Shown: positions 1 through 10,692 of the stretch, one piece after another
Position numbering within the stretch: the stretch's first letter is position 1
How the letters are laid out: every line of letters starts with the position of its first letter
Assembly: GCF_037975245.1 (NCBI RefSeq)
Contig: NC_092565.1
Coordinates: 14,167,499-14,231,498 of the forward strand
DNA from: Apostichopus japonicus
Taxonomy: Eukaryota > Echinodermata > Holothuroidea > Aspidochirotida > Stichopodidae
Length of the DNA stretch: 64,000 bases
Direction: 5' to 3'
The notes under the pieces: generated by a model
What the model saw: the letters and a program-made list of their open reading frames with translations, nothing else
Databases searched by the model: none
Told to the model about the DNA's origin: nothing
Made by a program: the position numbers and the translations under genes

Positions 1-60
1 TTCAAATTCACAGATCTCTGCTGCTTGTGCTGTTCTTTTTCGATTTTTGTAGCCATACGT

Positions 61-275
61 AAGCTCACACACTGAAATTGCAATTAACTCGCATACGCGG
101 GCACGTATTCTGAGAGTATTGATGTCAGCGTTTGGTGAACGTGAAGTTTGTCACGTAGACCATGGTCAAGGGTCGTGTCCACTACTAAATACACAGTTGG
201 ATATCGCTATGGGATCAGTAATCATTATTCCAATCCGAGTGCAAAGCCATCACAGGGATGAAAATGACCGTGTGA
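61..275. repeat. Diverged dispersed repeat, copy A
   Basis: This segment resembles 3304-3615 in the same orientation. Both share an opening AAGCTCACA, then GCAATTAAC, then the phrase TGAAGTTTGTCACGTAG followed by a GGTCAAGGG/GATCAAGGG block, and both close with GATGGAAATGAC-type sequence before TGTGTG. The copies differ by indels and many substitutions, so this is an old duplication or an uncharacterised interspersed family. The short open frame at 119-358 lies inside it and has no protein-like character. Confidence 0.5.
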
Positions 276-479
276 AGTATATACCAGTATACATGGAGAA
301 ACATATCAAGTTTAATGTTCATACTTTTAGTATGAAGGTCCTTAACCTTTATATATAGGATGCGATCCCCCCAAATGAGTCGCCAAATTTCGATGGTTCA
401 AGTTCGCGGGACTTTTCCAGACGTAGGAAACTTTATCTACACACAGTGTGCGCGTGCGTGTGTATGTGTATGCGACGCC
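276..479. other. No gene seen; GT-rich stretch
   Basis: Anonymous AT-rich sequence with a short TGTGCGCGTGCGTGTGTATGTG purine-pyrimidine alternating tract near 447-472. I see no coding signal. Confidence 0.4.
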
Positions 480-1465
480 TTGCTTGTAAACATGATATCT
501 CAAGAAGGGTAACTTTGATGAATCTCATACTTGACATGTATACATGCCCCATATTGAGCGGTAGAACCCTATGATGTTTTTCTTATGGAGGTCAAAGCTA
601 TACATAGGTCTAAGGCTGTGACTCGTTGTGAACACAATATCTCAAGATGGGAAACTGACGAATCTTATACTTGGTACGTAGATGTTCTATATTAAGTAGA
701 ACCATATTGCTTTTGGTGGAATTCAAAGATCATTGGAGGTCTCCAGAGGAGATCAAACTGTGAAAACCTCGTAAAACGCAATATCCCCAGATGGGAAACC
801 GTAACGAATCTCATACTTTGCGTGCACATGCCCCATATCAAGTACAAGAAGCCATATTGTTTTTGGTAGAGGTCATCAGAAGTCAAACGATTATGGCAAG
901 CCATGTGGGACAAACACCGCATAATATATCCGCGTATTAATTGGAATTTATACACGTATTAATTGGAATATATACGCGTATATATTATTAGCCAATCATT
1001 ATGGCTTAAATATATCCGCGTATTAATTCGAATATATCCGCGTATTAATTCGAATATATACACGTATTAATTCGAATATATACACGTATCAAATAAAATA
1101 CATATGGGGATTAAATCCAATATATGCACGGATTAATTCGAATGCACACGAAAACACATTTCCGCTCTTGCTGTGTACATATACCAACGATAAATGTTAT
1201 GGCGGGCTCGCGAGATCGCTTCAAAAGCGAAACTTTACACATGTACAACACATATTCGAATTAATACGCGTATATATTCGAATTAATACGCGGATATATT
1301 ATGCGGTGTTTGTCCCACATGGCTTGCCATAAACGATGAAACCTTGTAAACAGGTTATCTCAAAACAGGAGCCATGGATACTTCTCATATACTTATCACG
1401 TGGATGTGTTATATTGAGTAAAAGAACTCCCCAGAGGTCAAATATTGTAAACACGACCTGTTTTT
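480..1465. repeat. About 142-bp tandem repeat array, interrupted by a MITE
   Basis: Units begin with a GTAAACATGATATCTCAAGAAGG-like sentence at 486, 628, 771 and 1346. The first spacings are 142 and 143 bp. The last unit follows at about 129 bp once the inserted element (892-1331) and one copy of its target duplication are subtracted. Each unit also carries a CATACTTG...CATGCCCCATAT block and a GGAGGTCAAAG-type block. Related single units occur at 19010-19230 and 57430-57690, so the family is dispersed as well as tandem. Units are about 70-80 percent similar by eye and show no coding potential. Confidence 0.75.
892..1331. mobile_element. 440-bp MITE with long terminal inverted repeats and internal 22-bp repeats
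   Basis: The left arm starts TATGGCAAGCCATGTGGGAC and the right end is its reverse complement. The first ~50 bp of the arms are essentially identical and similarity continues to about 85 bp. The direct repeat AACGAT flanks the element on both sides (886-891 and 1332-1337) and reads as a target-site duplication. Inside, three near-perfect 22-bp units containing CGTATTAATTCGAATATAT run through 1015-1090. There is no open frame. It sits inside the 142-bp tandem array and so is younger than it. The superfamily is not certain; a 6-bp duplication does not point to hAT. Confidence 0.8.
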
Positions 1466-3303
1466 ATCATGCCATGGTGTAATTGTATATCAAATTAGTG
1501 GTTCATGATATACTATTTTTATAAGAACTTTTTCTGGTGAACAAGCAGAAATCTAGTACAATGAAGTCATCTAAACCTCAATCCTTTTTACATTCTAGTT
1601 ATTTAACCATCAAGTTCATATTATTCACTATAGCTACGAAAGAAGACCAAGTCCCGGCGCTCCTAATCCACCGCCTCCCCTCCCCCGCCCATCCAACCCC
1701 TTCCCCCCCCCCACACACACACACATCAACATCTTTACATTTTGGTTTAATGTGTAGCTAATCGACGTAGCCCTATAAATGTGCAAATTGATTAAACAGG
1801 GTCACTTTTTATGGTTACTCAAGCATAAGATTTTATTCCAATAATGGATGGTAGGGGATTGGGGGAAGGGGAAGGGGGAGGAGGTTGAAACCGGGATATA
1901 TATAATTTCACGGCAATGGGGGAATAAAGGTTAGGGCCCCGATGACTTAGGTAAATAAGTGAGAAGGTTAATTATATCAAGCATTATAAATTTCAATCAA
2001 GGGATAACATAAATGTACTCGTATTAATTAATTTGACTTAGTGGGGTCACATGGCATGTATTATATATATTATGTTCAGGAATTGTTACTGGCGAAAGGC
2101 GACCCATCCGTTTTGAACCCACAGTCAACCTATCTGACTGGTGTTGAATATATATACAAATCAAACTACAGTATGAACATTCCCCCCCCCCCCGGGGGGG
2201 AAAGGTAAAGAGGGCAGTATTGAAGAACTAATCATGCATAGACTCCAAATGTGTGACCTGATTAATTCGCAGATGACACTGCAAAGGTAGTCCTACCTGT
2301 ACCGCCTAGGACCTATCACAGGGGCTCTACTGCTAATGTGTAAAGTTAGCATGTAATATGCATTAGCTAGGCAGTCAAATGAGAACTTTATTTCAGAATA
2401 CATCAAAATTAAGGGTCTTCCTTATACGGTTCTGCCGTGCAAGCAGTTATTTTCGTTGTAGATATATATTCCCCTTTGCATTTATTTAAAGCCAACTTAC
2501 GTAACCCCTATCAACATAATGGTACTAACCAAATCTTCAACTCTTCTGGGGGGGGGGGTACCAATGTCTGTATCTAACACAGCATATTTTAACTTTAAAG
2601 ACAGGTTAAGTATACAAGATTATCAATATTTATTAATTTAATAGTACCAAATACAATTTTATTATTCTTTTGATAGTTTTATGATACCTATTGAATATGT
2701 TTCTAACATTGACAAACAGTGCATATCCTACGATTTCAGCAATAGCAAATTTTTGAAAAATGACGGTCTGCAGTCGATGCCCAAAGGATTTGAAACAACG
2801 AAGCCTTCGGCTTTGAGTGCAGCGTTTCTGTATGTTGCCGTGTTGGACATATCTAACCGTAATAGTAATTACCGAATTCTCAACCCGCGGTCCCCCTCAC
2901 AATTTGGCAAGGTCGGTAAGAGTGACTCCGTGGTTTTCCTTTTCCCGGAAACCAAAATGTTAAGCTAAAAATAACCGTGGAGCTAAAAACAGTTTTAGCT
3001 CCGAAGAACTTCCGCATATTTTCAACTACTTCTTGGCTTACCCTCAAATAACTGCCGCACTTCAACTGCGGGTTAGTTTAGTGACGTGGACAGTTTTGCA
3101 ACTTGATTTAACATGCCTTCCAGTTTTCGTTCTAATTAACCAGCTGAGTTTCATATATGCCAACAATATACACGTGATTTGCTCTTGCAGGTGTTCAGTT
3201 ATCCACACACAGTTACACATTTTCTACACATCTATGGTGATTTGGTGTCACGTGTGTTCACAGATAGTAAAAAAAAGTCTACATTTTACCTCAAGGGAAT
3301 TTT
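1466..3303. other. No gene seen; low-complexity patches
   Basis: No coding region is recognisable. Contents include a C-rich patch at 1668-1730, a purine-rich patch around 1850-1885, a C12G7 palindromic homopolymer block at 2182-2200 and a G10 run near 2549. Short open frames at 2681-2968 and 3033-3305 have no family resemblance. Confidence 0.45.
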
Positions 3304-3615
3304 AAGCTCACATATACTGAAAATGCTATCATCGAATTTTACCGAACACCAATAGGAGAAATAATCAAACATATTTTCACAATACTTCATAAGTATGCAA
3401 TTAACCCGCAGTGCGGATATACGTACATGGAGAGTTATATTGATGTCTTCGCCGAAGCTCCACACAGCACACGCATGGTTCTACGGAACGTGAAGTTTGT
3501 CACGTAGGCTTTGATCAAGGGCAGAAGGCTACTGCTACGTAAACAATTTGAAGTGCCTATATGGAACGAACAGTAATAATATCAATAACTGTGAGGATGG
3601 AAATGACTGTGTGTT
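3304..3615. repeat. Diverged dispersed repeat, copy B
   Basis: Partner of the segment at 61-275, in the same orientation. It shares the TGAAGTTTGTCACGTAG block (near 3492) and flanking phrases, with an extra ~80 bp between the first two blocks. No coding potential. Confidence 0.5.
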
Positions 3616-5502
3616 TAATGGAGAATTATATTTTATCTTCAGTATTAATTTGTTTGGACAAAAACAGGCGACTGTAAAAACACCGTCTTGTCTTACGCGG
3701 AATCTGTATACTTGAAGTGTGACGTTTAGTCTTGTTTTGTCATAGTCCTATTGAAAAACAAAACAAAAACAATTAGTGAAGTTTCTATGAAATGCCTATA
3801 GCTATTCAGAAGATATGCAGTTTTAAGCAAATCGGTCAATCTATGAATATTCATTACAGGCTGAATTCGTTGCGGGCCAATCAGTGATTGCCTTTAAACA
3901 TTAATTGTTTTTTTATGAATTCTAATAAACCAATACATGTTCTGTTTATTCAGTATATAAACAACATAACACCCTTGAGTGACATTCAACACCATTTGGT
4001 CTTGACTAATTTGCGATGAATTGTAAACATGTTGTTTGAGACTCCCGCCGAAGTCTTTATCTTTGCCTTTTCGTGTTTTATGTTGCATGTGAGGAATTGT
4101 CAATAATTAGGCATGCTTTAATTACTTTAATCACTATAATTAACATTAAAAAAAATGTATTTGACTGATGAGTATTTAGTGTGTAAATGTTACATCCGTT
4201 TGTGCTCGATTAGGGTCATTTGAAATTGAAGTGTCTTTGGTTGCAATGTCTATTTCAGCTCACCCTGCATCTCATACAAATGCAATACAAATACAAAACA
4301 CGCCCGCTGTCGGGTGCCCGACAGAAAACAACTCTTTAACTGTTTCATTCGGGCTGTAGTGAATTTTTATGAAAGTTCTAGCTCAATATAACTTGGAAGT
4401 AAAAAAATCCATGCATGCATTTCAGTTAATCCGCATATGCCGCTGATACGTCACTTCCGTTTCCAACTATTGTTATTCATCACTCGTGCAACATTGACTC
4501 TATGTGGTGTGGCTATAGTACCTGCATTATTTGAGCGGACGTATGGTAATGGCATTAGGCTACGGACATGATACCGATATGAATCATGATATGGTAATCA
4601 TAGCTTTGACACTACTGACACAGTTTTGCAGTGCAATGTGTACACACAATTTAATATACAACCAAAAAATTGTCGTTAAGGTTTGAGATTAGATGTATGC
4701 ATTATTGTCTCAGCAAAACGACTGTCTGCATGGGTGTTCGCAAGAAAAAAGGAGGACGGGCAGGACATGTGTAGGTCCTGTATATAACTGCATGGAGGCA
4801 TATACTTGATCAATGAGGTCACACATACTCTTCCATTTACCGTTTAGCAGGCAACATGGTAGCGGTGAAACGAGTCAACATAAGTTGGTAATTGTCATGA
4901 CAAAGGTCATCGTAAGGTCAAGATTACCTTGACTGGGTAAACAGGTGGTTTTGGTCATTAGGTTACTCCTCCTTGTGTTTCACCTGAAACAATTCCCCAT
5001 ATAAAGGTTCATTCCGTATTAAAGAGGTTACAAATAGGCCATGGTGGGAACACCAGTATGACGTACAATTTTCTTTGGTCGGTTGATACATCGGTAAAGA
5101 CGACTTATCCATAACACCGGGGCTGCCATTTTTGTACAATGTGTGACATCATAGTACCCGGACCAGAAGATAAACCTTAGCTTTATATTATTTTTCATTT
5201 GTTTTGTGTTGATATTTTCACGTTGAAATCAAACATATATAGATATATATTACATATACAAGTCTACGTGCACTACCGCATTACGTATTGTATTTGTACT
5301 CTTAAGAAAGTCAGAGGGGAAGTTCTCATAAAATCAAGTTTCAAAATTCCTATACCTTGTGGTATTTGAACAAACATGTCTGGGACTCAGCGGGGCAAAA
5401 ATCACCCCATATATAAATATATAAGATTGAAATATTAGACATAGGTACTTGGGGGAGACAAGCAGTCAAGTTATCTGAAGTTCATTCTCCGTTGCTATGA
5501 AC
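3616..5502. other. No gene seen
   Basis: AT-rich anonymous DNA on both strands. It contains scattered short frames only, no splice-flanked conserved peptide and no repeat with a second copy that I could find in this window. Confidence 0.4.
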
Positions 5503-5510
5503 ATTATATG

Positions 5511-5869
5511 CAGTGGCGTAGGAAGGTACTTTTGAGTGGGGGGCTGAAGACTGATGGCCGGCCTGGGGGAGGGGTCTAAGGGGAGAAGGTGTCCCCCTCC
5601 CCTTGGATTTTTTGCATTTCCAGTTGGCCTCAGATGCAATTTGGTGCAATATAGCACACTTCAACACCCACTCCATTTTGTAAACTTAATTTTGTATTTT
5701 CACCTGGCCTTAGATGCAATTTGGTGCTCCAAATGAGATTTTTTTTCTCATTTAGAAATGAAAAAGGGGTTTTCTGACTTGCGAACCGGGGGGCGGAATG
5801 ATACTTCCGCCCCTCCACATTTTTCACTGGGGGGCTGGCGCCCCCAGCCCCCCGGTTCCTACGCCCTTG
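5511..5869 (+). mobile_element. hAT-like MITE family 1, copy 1 (359 bp)
   Basis: The element runs from CAGTGGCGTAGGAA to TTCCTACGCCCTTG, imperfect terminal inverted repeats in the hAT style. It is flanked by a perfect 8-bp duplication, ATTATATG, at 5503-5510 and 5870-5877. The termini are rich in G and C homopolymers. The middle holds two direct copies of a GCAATTTGGTGC-containing phrase (near 5634 and 5716) and the reverse of GGAGGGGCGGAAGTATCATT near the 3' end. Two further copies lie inverted at 14361-14730 and 40143-40498. It has no transposase frame, so it is nonautonomous. Confidence 0.9.
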
Positions 5870-5877
5870 ATTATATG

Positions 5878-8800
5878 GAACGCACTACGAGTAAACATTG
5901 TGGCGACGCGGCGTTCGATAGTCAATCATGTAAGCATACGATATATTGTATAATTCCTTGCTACAGCCATGCAGGAGAATGTAAGAAAGAAGAAATTTAC
6001 CGTATCATCATACACGTTGGGAGTTACATCCGACTGAACTGACCAACCTCCAGTGTTGTTAAATAACATTCATCTTTCGAATGCTGCAGTTAGAAAATAA
6101 TACGTTCAGGTTGATATAATAACTTACATCTACGAATCAGGTCATCAGTGTCCGTCACTACATCATTCTCGGTTGATTCAATGCAGCCCCGTAGCTAGGC
6201 CCGGGCACAGGGGTCGCAACCCCCTACTCCACGAGTAGACTATACTCTGCCACCATCATGTGCAGAAAAACTTCACAATTATGTACAGGCCACGAGTATT
6301 CCCCCCCCCCCCCCTCCCCTTAAATTATTGGTAAATCTTATCAAATTTGGTGCCCTTTCAACTACGTGTCTGCCGTCCATGGACAGCAACGCAACACATA
6401 CTGTAAGGATTTCCATTGCTTCGCCCATTACAACGGAAGGTGAAATAGTGAACGCGCCAGCTAACTAACGTTGAAACTTGAACGGTACCGGTCCTCGAAG
6501 GAAGGGGAACGACAGCGCCAACTCTGAATTAGCGAATCCACTTTTCAGTTGAAAACCAGTCGCTGATTTCAATAGAGCAGCAGCACTTATTCCTCTGCTA
6601 TCCTGCGTGGGAAGGGAACAATAGGTGGAAAGGAATGTGATGGGTGCTGAGGTGGGGTATTGCACCCTTGTAGCACCCTTCTCACTCCACCTTCACTCTT
6701 TCATGTGTATTAATCCGACGGTATTTACCACTAGACTGAATACTAGAACAAAGATGTATTTCTTTAAATATGAATATTAAATATAAAGACTGAAAAAGAT
6801 TCGAAATAACTATATCTATACATTAGCTATATGATATAATTACGTTAACACCAAATTTTCTATTTCAATCTCTCCAAGCCCCACCCCTAAAAGCCTGATA
6901 GGATCGTTAGGCCACTTTTTTCTTCTTCGTTTTGAATGATTGATCGCAATGAATTAGAAATTTAATTTACATGGAATCAACTTGAAGTCTGTCTAATTAT
7001 AATTTCAATTTTCTTTGATCTACGCCTCCAAAACCATGATTTTCCACAATAATTTTGAGAAACCATTGATGGTAAAGGATGTCACTGTTTATTTTCTTAC
7101 AGAATCAGAGGACATCTTTGCACTCTCTCTCTCTATCTCTCTCTCTCTCTATATATATAGTTTTGAAAGCTCTATACATGCTGTAGCACTACATAAATGA
7201 TGACACTTTACCGGTAGGCTATAAAATGCATGAATATATCGCCAATTACACAAATATGTAATCAGCGTTCTATAAATATGAAAGTGACATCAGTCAAAAT
7301 TGTAATATTTTATCAAAATTTGGCCAAAAACATTGATATGCTTAGATCACCATTTGAAGTTATACAGATCTAAATTTGTATTGAACAATTGAGGTACAAA
7401 TGAGGGGGGTGGGTGGGGGGGGGTAGGAGAGATTTTGGAAAACCAATGGATATTGTACCAGATAGCAGTTACACAAAATGTGATTGCAGTACACTGCTTG
7501 TATGGAATTCTGAACCGTATATTTATGACCGTTTTGGCGCTCCACACAGTGCTGATTAAATCATAATTATATACCAGCCAATTGACCCGGGAATGACTAA
7601 TCTATTCCTTCTCATCGGCCTTCTTTTGTAATAAAATTTAGTGCCACTCAAAACCTGTTTTATATTTTCTCGACCTTCTTTTTCATTCAAAACTTAAACA
7701 ATTATCTGGCTCACTCAATAAGTCTTTTAAGTGTATTTCACAATTTCGATACACTTCGGTGAACCATAAAGCGAAAACTACTGCCTACTATATACGTAGG
7801 TATACGTATATATCTTGATGCTGTATCGCGCTTTTATTTGTTTAGTATATATATATATAGATAGATATATACTGATAGTGACACAGAAAACGTGTAAACA
7901 AAAGATTTTTTTTTTATTGTTGAACTTAGTGGTAGAGATCTCACCAATGGGGTAAAATTTTTGCTGTTTCATTCTTTCTGCTTGAATAGTGTTATTGTGT
8001 TCGAAAAATGCCAATGAAGTTCAAGGATGGCTGATTTGCATATAAATACTTCAATCACGGAGGCGGTTGATATTGCTAATTTTGGTAAAGTACTAGTGAC
8101 TTCTCACTGAAGAAGAAAAAACAGATCAAATCAAAGCAAAATACAAGCTGCTATAGTTAATGGAGTTGCGGTTCTTATCTCATTTTTTTTGTGATATGGC
8201 AGTTATGATGTCATTACTCCGGAGGTATGTATTCTCACACCCGCCCTACCCCCCCCCCCCTCCCTTCTCCCTATTCCCCATGAAGTTTGAACGAAACGAG
8301 CTTATTACGATTCAAGTGGAATCGCGACAGCGTTTTTTGCACTCTTTGACCTCCGATGCAAGGTTAATAAATGTCGAACTCAAAACCCTCATTGAAAACA
8401 CACAGTAAATACTGAAGAAAATCACCATTTGATAGCCGTACTTTGTTTGCGTAACCATCCTCTTGAATATTCATTGACAAATTTAGTTCAAACGGTTTTG
8501 GAAAGGATTTTTTCTTAACTTTACATTGATGTTAAATTCATTTCCATTGGTCACTGTCTTCAATCGGACCAAGTACAATCCAATCGAATGTCTTCTAAGA
8601 AAAATACAAGTTTCGCTTTCTTCGGTGGGCACGCCGTTACGTAATATGTGTATCCTGTACTCTGCAATAGGGTACAGCTACGCAATGCACAGTGTTCACC
8701 TACATCGCCACAGCCGAGTTTCGCTTTCAAAACGTCATATTTTATTGAACTTAATATTATTTCAAAGAAAATGACCGTGGAATATGCATCATAAATATTG

Positions 8801-9454
8801 AAGCAAGTAAGTACCAATTAATTTATCTATCGCAATCCTATAATTATAGAAACACCGTTTAAGACCCCGTGATGAATGGAATAGTCCAAACAACTTGTCC
8901 GCACAGAGCCACAGGATTTTCGGTCTAGGTGATGAGTCATACGCGTTGGTCAGTAAGAGGGCTATTTTGAAGAATGTTTAGTGTGCATTTTAGAAAGAAA
9001 GGAATTGATATGATGACCTTTGACCTTTTTACGTAGTAATTAATAGGACCTTAACATTGAAAATTCATATGAAACTTTCAGTAGCGACGTTGGTTGTTTT
9101 TAATTTGTGCACAGTATAGAAAAGGAACGGTTTTGTATTAATTGACCTTTGACTTGTGAGATCTTATGACGTTATTACTCACGGACAGACTGTGCCCATG
9201 CAAACACCAATTTTCATATACACCGCTGAGTTCAACATGTTAGTTGTCACCAGTGTCGGTCCTTTCAGCAGTGGGGAAAACACCTGTACTTTAAATACTT
9301 TATATCTTTCACGGAAAAATTATTGCATTAAATAGGGTATAAATATCATTATAGCTACAAAACATGCTAGAAAGTAGGATAATGGTCACTGGTGTTCAAA
9401 CTTCAGCAAACAGTTAACTGCTATACCCTCCTAGCATCTTATGTCGGTGGATAC

Positions 9455-9456
<2 letters not shown>
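5878..9456. other. No gene seen; short simple repeats
   Basis: No convincing gene. A CAGCCCCGTAGCTAGG string at 6182 resembles a hAT terminus, but no partner end was found. Other contents are a C14 run near 6301, a (CT)n(TA)n tract at 7122-7159, G-runs near 7405-7422, a C-run near 8251, and a TGACCTTTGACCT half-site pair at 9014-9026. Confidence 0.4.
7122..7159. repeat. (CT)n(TA)n microsatellite
   Basis: CT repeats with one interruption pass directly into a short TA run. Confidence 0.85.

Positions 9457-9542
<86 letters not shown>
9457..9542. repeat. (TA)n microsatellite, probable tail of the adjacent Penelope-like element
   Basis: A pure TA run of about 85 bp ending TAGAAGTGTATA. The neighbouring minus-strand Penelope-like element ends exactly here, so in element orientation the TA run follows its 3' end. 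The same TAGAAGTGTATA junction recurs at 10621-10632. Confidence 0.85.
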
Positions 9543-9545
<3 letters not shown>

Positions 9546-9633
9546 GTGTATAAAATGTTCCAAGGAGAACACGATAGAGTGCTCAATTCCACGTTATGAA
9601 GAAGAGCGTAATGTAAATTTTGATTTTTGCAAC

Positions 9634-9682
9634 CAAACTTCTACTCAGAGTTTCATGCTTACTAGCAATCGTCAGGAGGTGT
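9634..9682 (-). ncRNA. Candidate hammerhead ribozyme in Penelope-like element 3' region
   Basis: Read on the minus strand, the core CTGACGA (9675-9669) fits the hammerhead consensus CUGANGA. It is followed by a stem II of TGCT paired with AGCA around a short loop, then GAAAC (9654-9650), a two-base stem III (AC with GT around a 5-nt loop) and a GTA cleavage triplet ending at 9642. Stem I is weak, with only some of the first seven positions pairing. Hammerhead motifs with very short stem III are known in Penelope-like elements; here the assignment comes from motif order and context. Activity is unproven and the copy may be decayed. Confidence 0.5.
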
Positions 9683-9691
9683 ACTAAAAAG

Positions 9692-10190
9692 CTATCTCTC
9701 TTTCATCTTAGTTTTGACTTTATTTTGGGGATGTTTTGGTTGGTGTCTGCAGCTTGCGAGGATTTCTGATCTTTTGTTCAAGAGATTAGGGCTAGAATGA
9801 TCTATTATTGCTAGTTTCTCGGCCTGGCATAAATTACAAGAACCTGGGCTGTTGATCAATGTGTTTGATCTGCTGACAATGGACCAGGAGATTTGGAAGG
9901 CTCTAATAGTTTCTTTTAGAGACCAAACATGCTTTGAAAGCTCAGTTTCTCCGTGATATTTCTTCAAGTTGAACGACTTTTTGTGGTTATTAAACCTTGT
10001 TTTGAACTGCCCTCCGCACATACCAATATAAATAGACTTATAGAATCTCCAGCAGTCACTTCAGCTTTGTATACTATGGAGGGGGTCAAGCACTCTCCTC
10101 CGAGGGGGCAGGTCTCTCGCATTCTGCAGTTGCATCCATGCCTGGGTGAATTTTCAACGGCCTTTGATAGAACTTTTTTTATTGTGGCTG
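9692..10190 (-). pseudogene. Penelope-like retroelement, C-terminal GIY-YIG endonuclease remnant
   Basis: The main frame (10021-9692) encodes the C-terminal part of a Penelope-like polyprotein. A YIGMCGGQFKTRFNNH start of the GIY-YIG fold (its YIG lies just upstream, near 10026-10037) leads to TELSKHVWSLK, then a C-x-x-C (CNLC) with a following EK, and ends LLNKRSEILASCRH, the usual order in this family. Upstream residues (a Cys-rich NCRMRETC stretch and a PSIVYKAEV stretch) are in other frames, so at least two frameshifts break it near 10040 and 10112. No reverse transcriptase domain is present, so the copy is 5'-truncated. The family copies itself by target-primed reverse transcription. Confidence 0.8.
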
Positions 10191-10477
10191 TTGATAATAG
10201 CCTTTGCGTTTCTCATGCAGCTGTAGCTTAATTTGAGAGTATTTTTGTTGAATATTTGATGGAGCCTGTGTCCTGGGGGAGGCACTCAACTCAAGTGGCT
10301 ACGACTGCGACCTCAGGTTCGAACCAGAAACCCGGCCTGCCTCAACAAAAAGGAACAAAAGAACCAGAAAAATCACATGGTTTAACCCCCCATTTAGCAA
10401 AACTGTAAAGACAAACATTGGAAAAACTTTTTTGAAGTTAGTGGCCAAGCACTTTCCCCCTTTTTGCAAAAATCAAA

Positions 10478-10478
<1 letters not shown>
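10191..10478. other. Spacer with a box-B-like motif
   Basis: No coding region. GGTTCGAACC at 10316-10325 matches the RNA polymerase III B box, but I could not find a matching A box or a tRNA fold around it. Confidence 0.35.
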
Positions 10479-10572
<94 letters not shown>

Positions 10573-10580
10573 TGTATATA

Positions 10581-10625
<45 letters not shown>

Positions 10626-10636
10626 GTGTATAGAAG

Positions 10637-10665
<29 letters not shown>
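10479..10665. repeat. Compound (TA)n(TG)n microsatellite
   Basis: A long TA run, then about ten TG units near 10539-10562, then mixed TA/TG and a second TA run, with TAGAAGTGTATA embedded at 10621-10632. Short frames reading IYIYIY here are artefacts of the repeat. Confidence 0.9.
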
Positions 10666-10669
<4 letters not shown>

Positions 10670-10692
10670 TTATGTATTTACTTATATATAGT

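Noticed and set aside
10255-10345. Possible tRNA gene around GGTTCGAACC at 10316
   Set aside because: Only a B box is convincing; no A box at the right spacing, no acceptor stem and no anticodon arm could be folded.
10432-10691. Overlapping open frames reading IYIYIY and CVCVCV on both strands
   Set aside because: They are translations of (TA)n and (TG)n microsatellites; the same applies at 15782-16037, 17731-18027 and 42057-42359.
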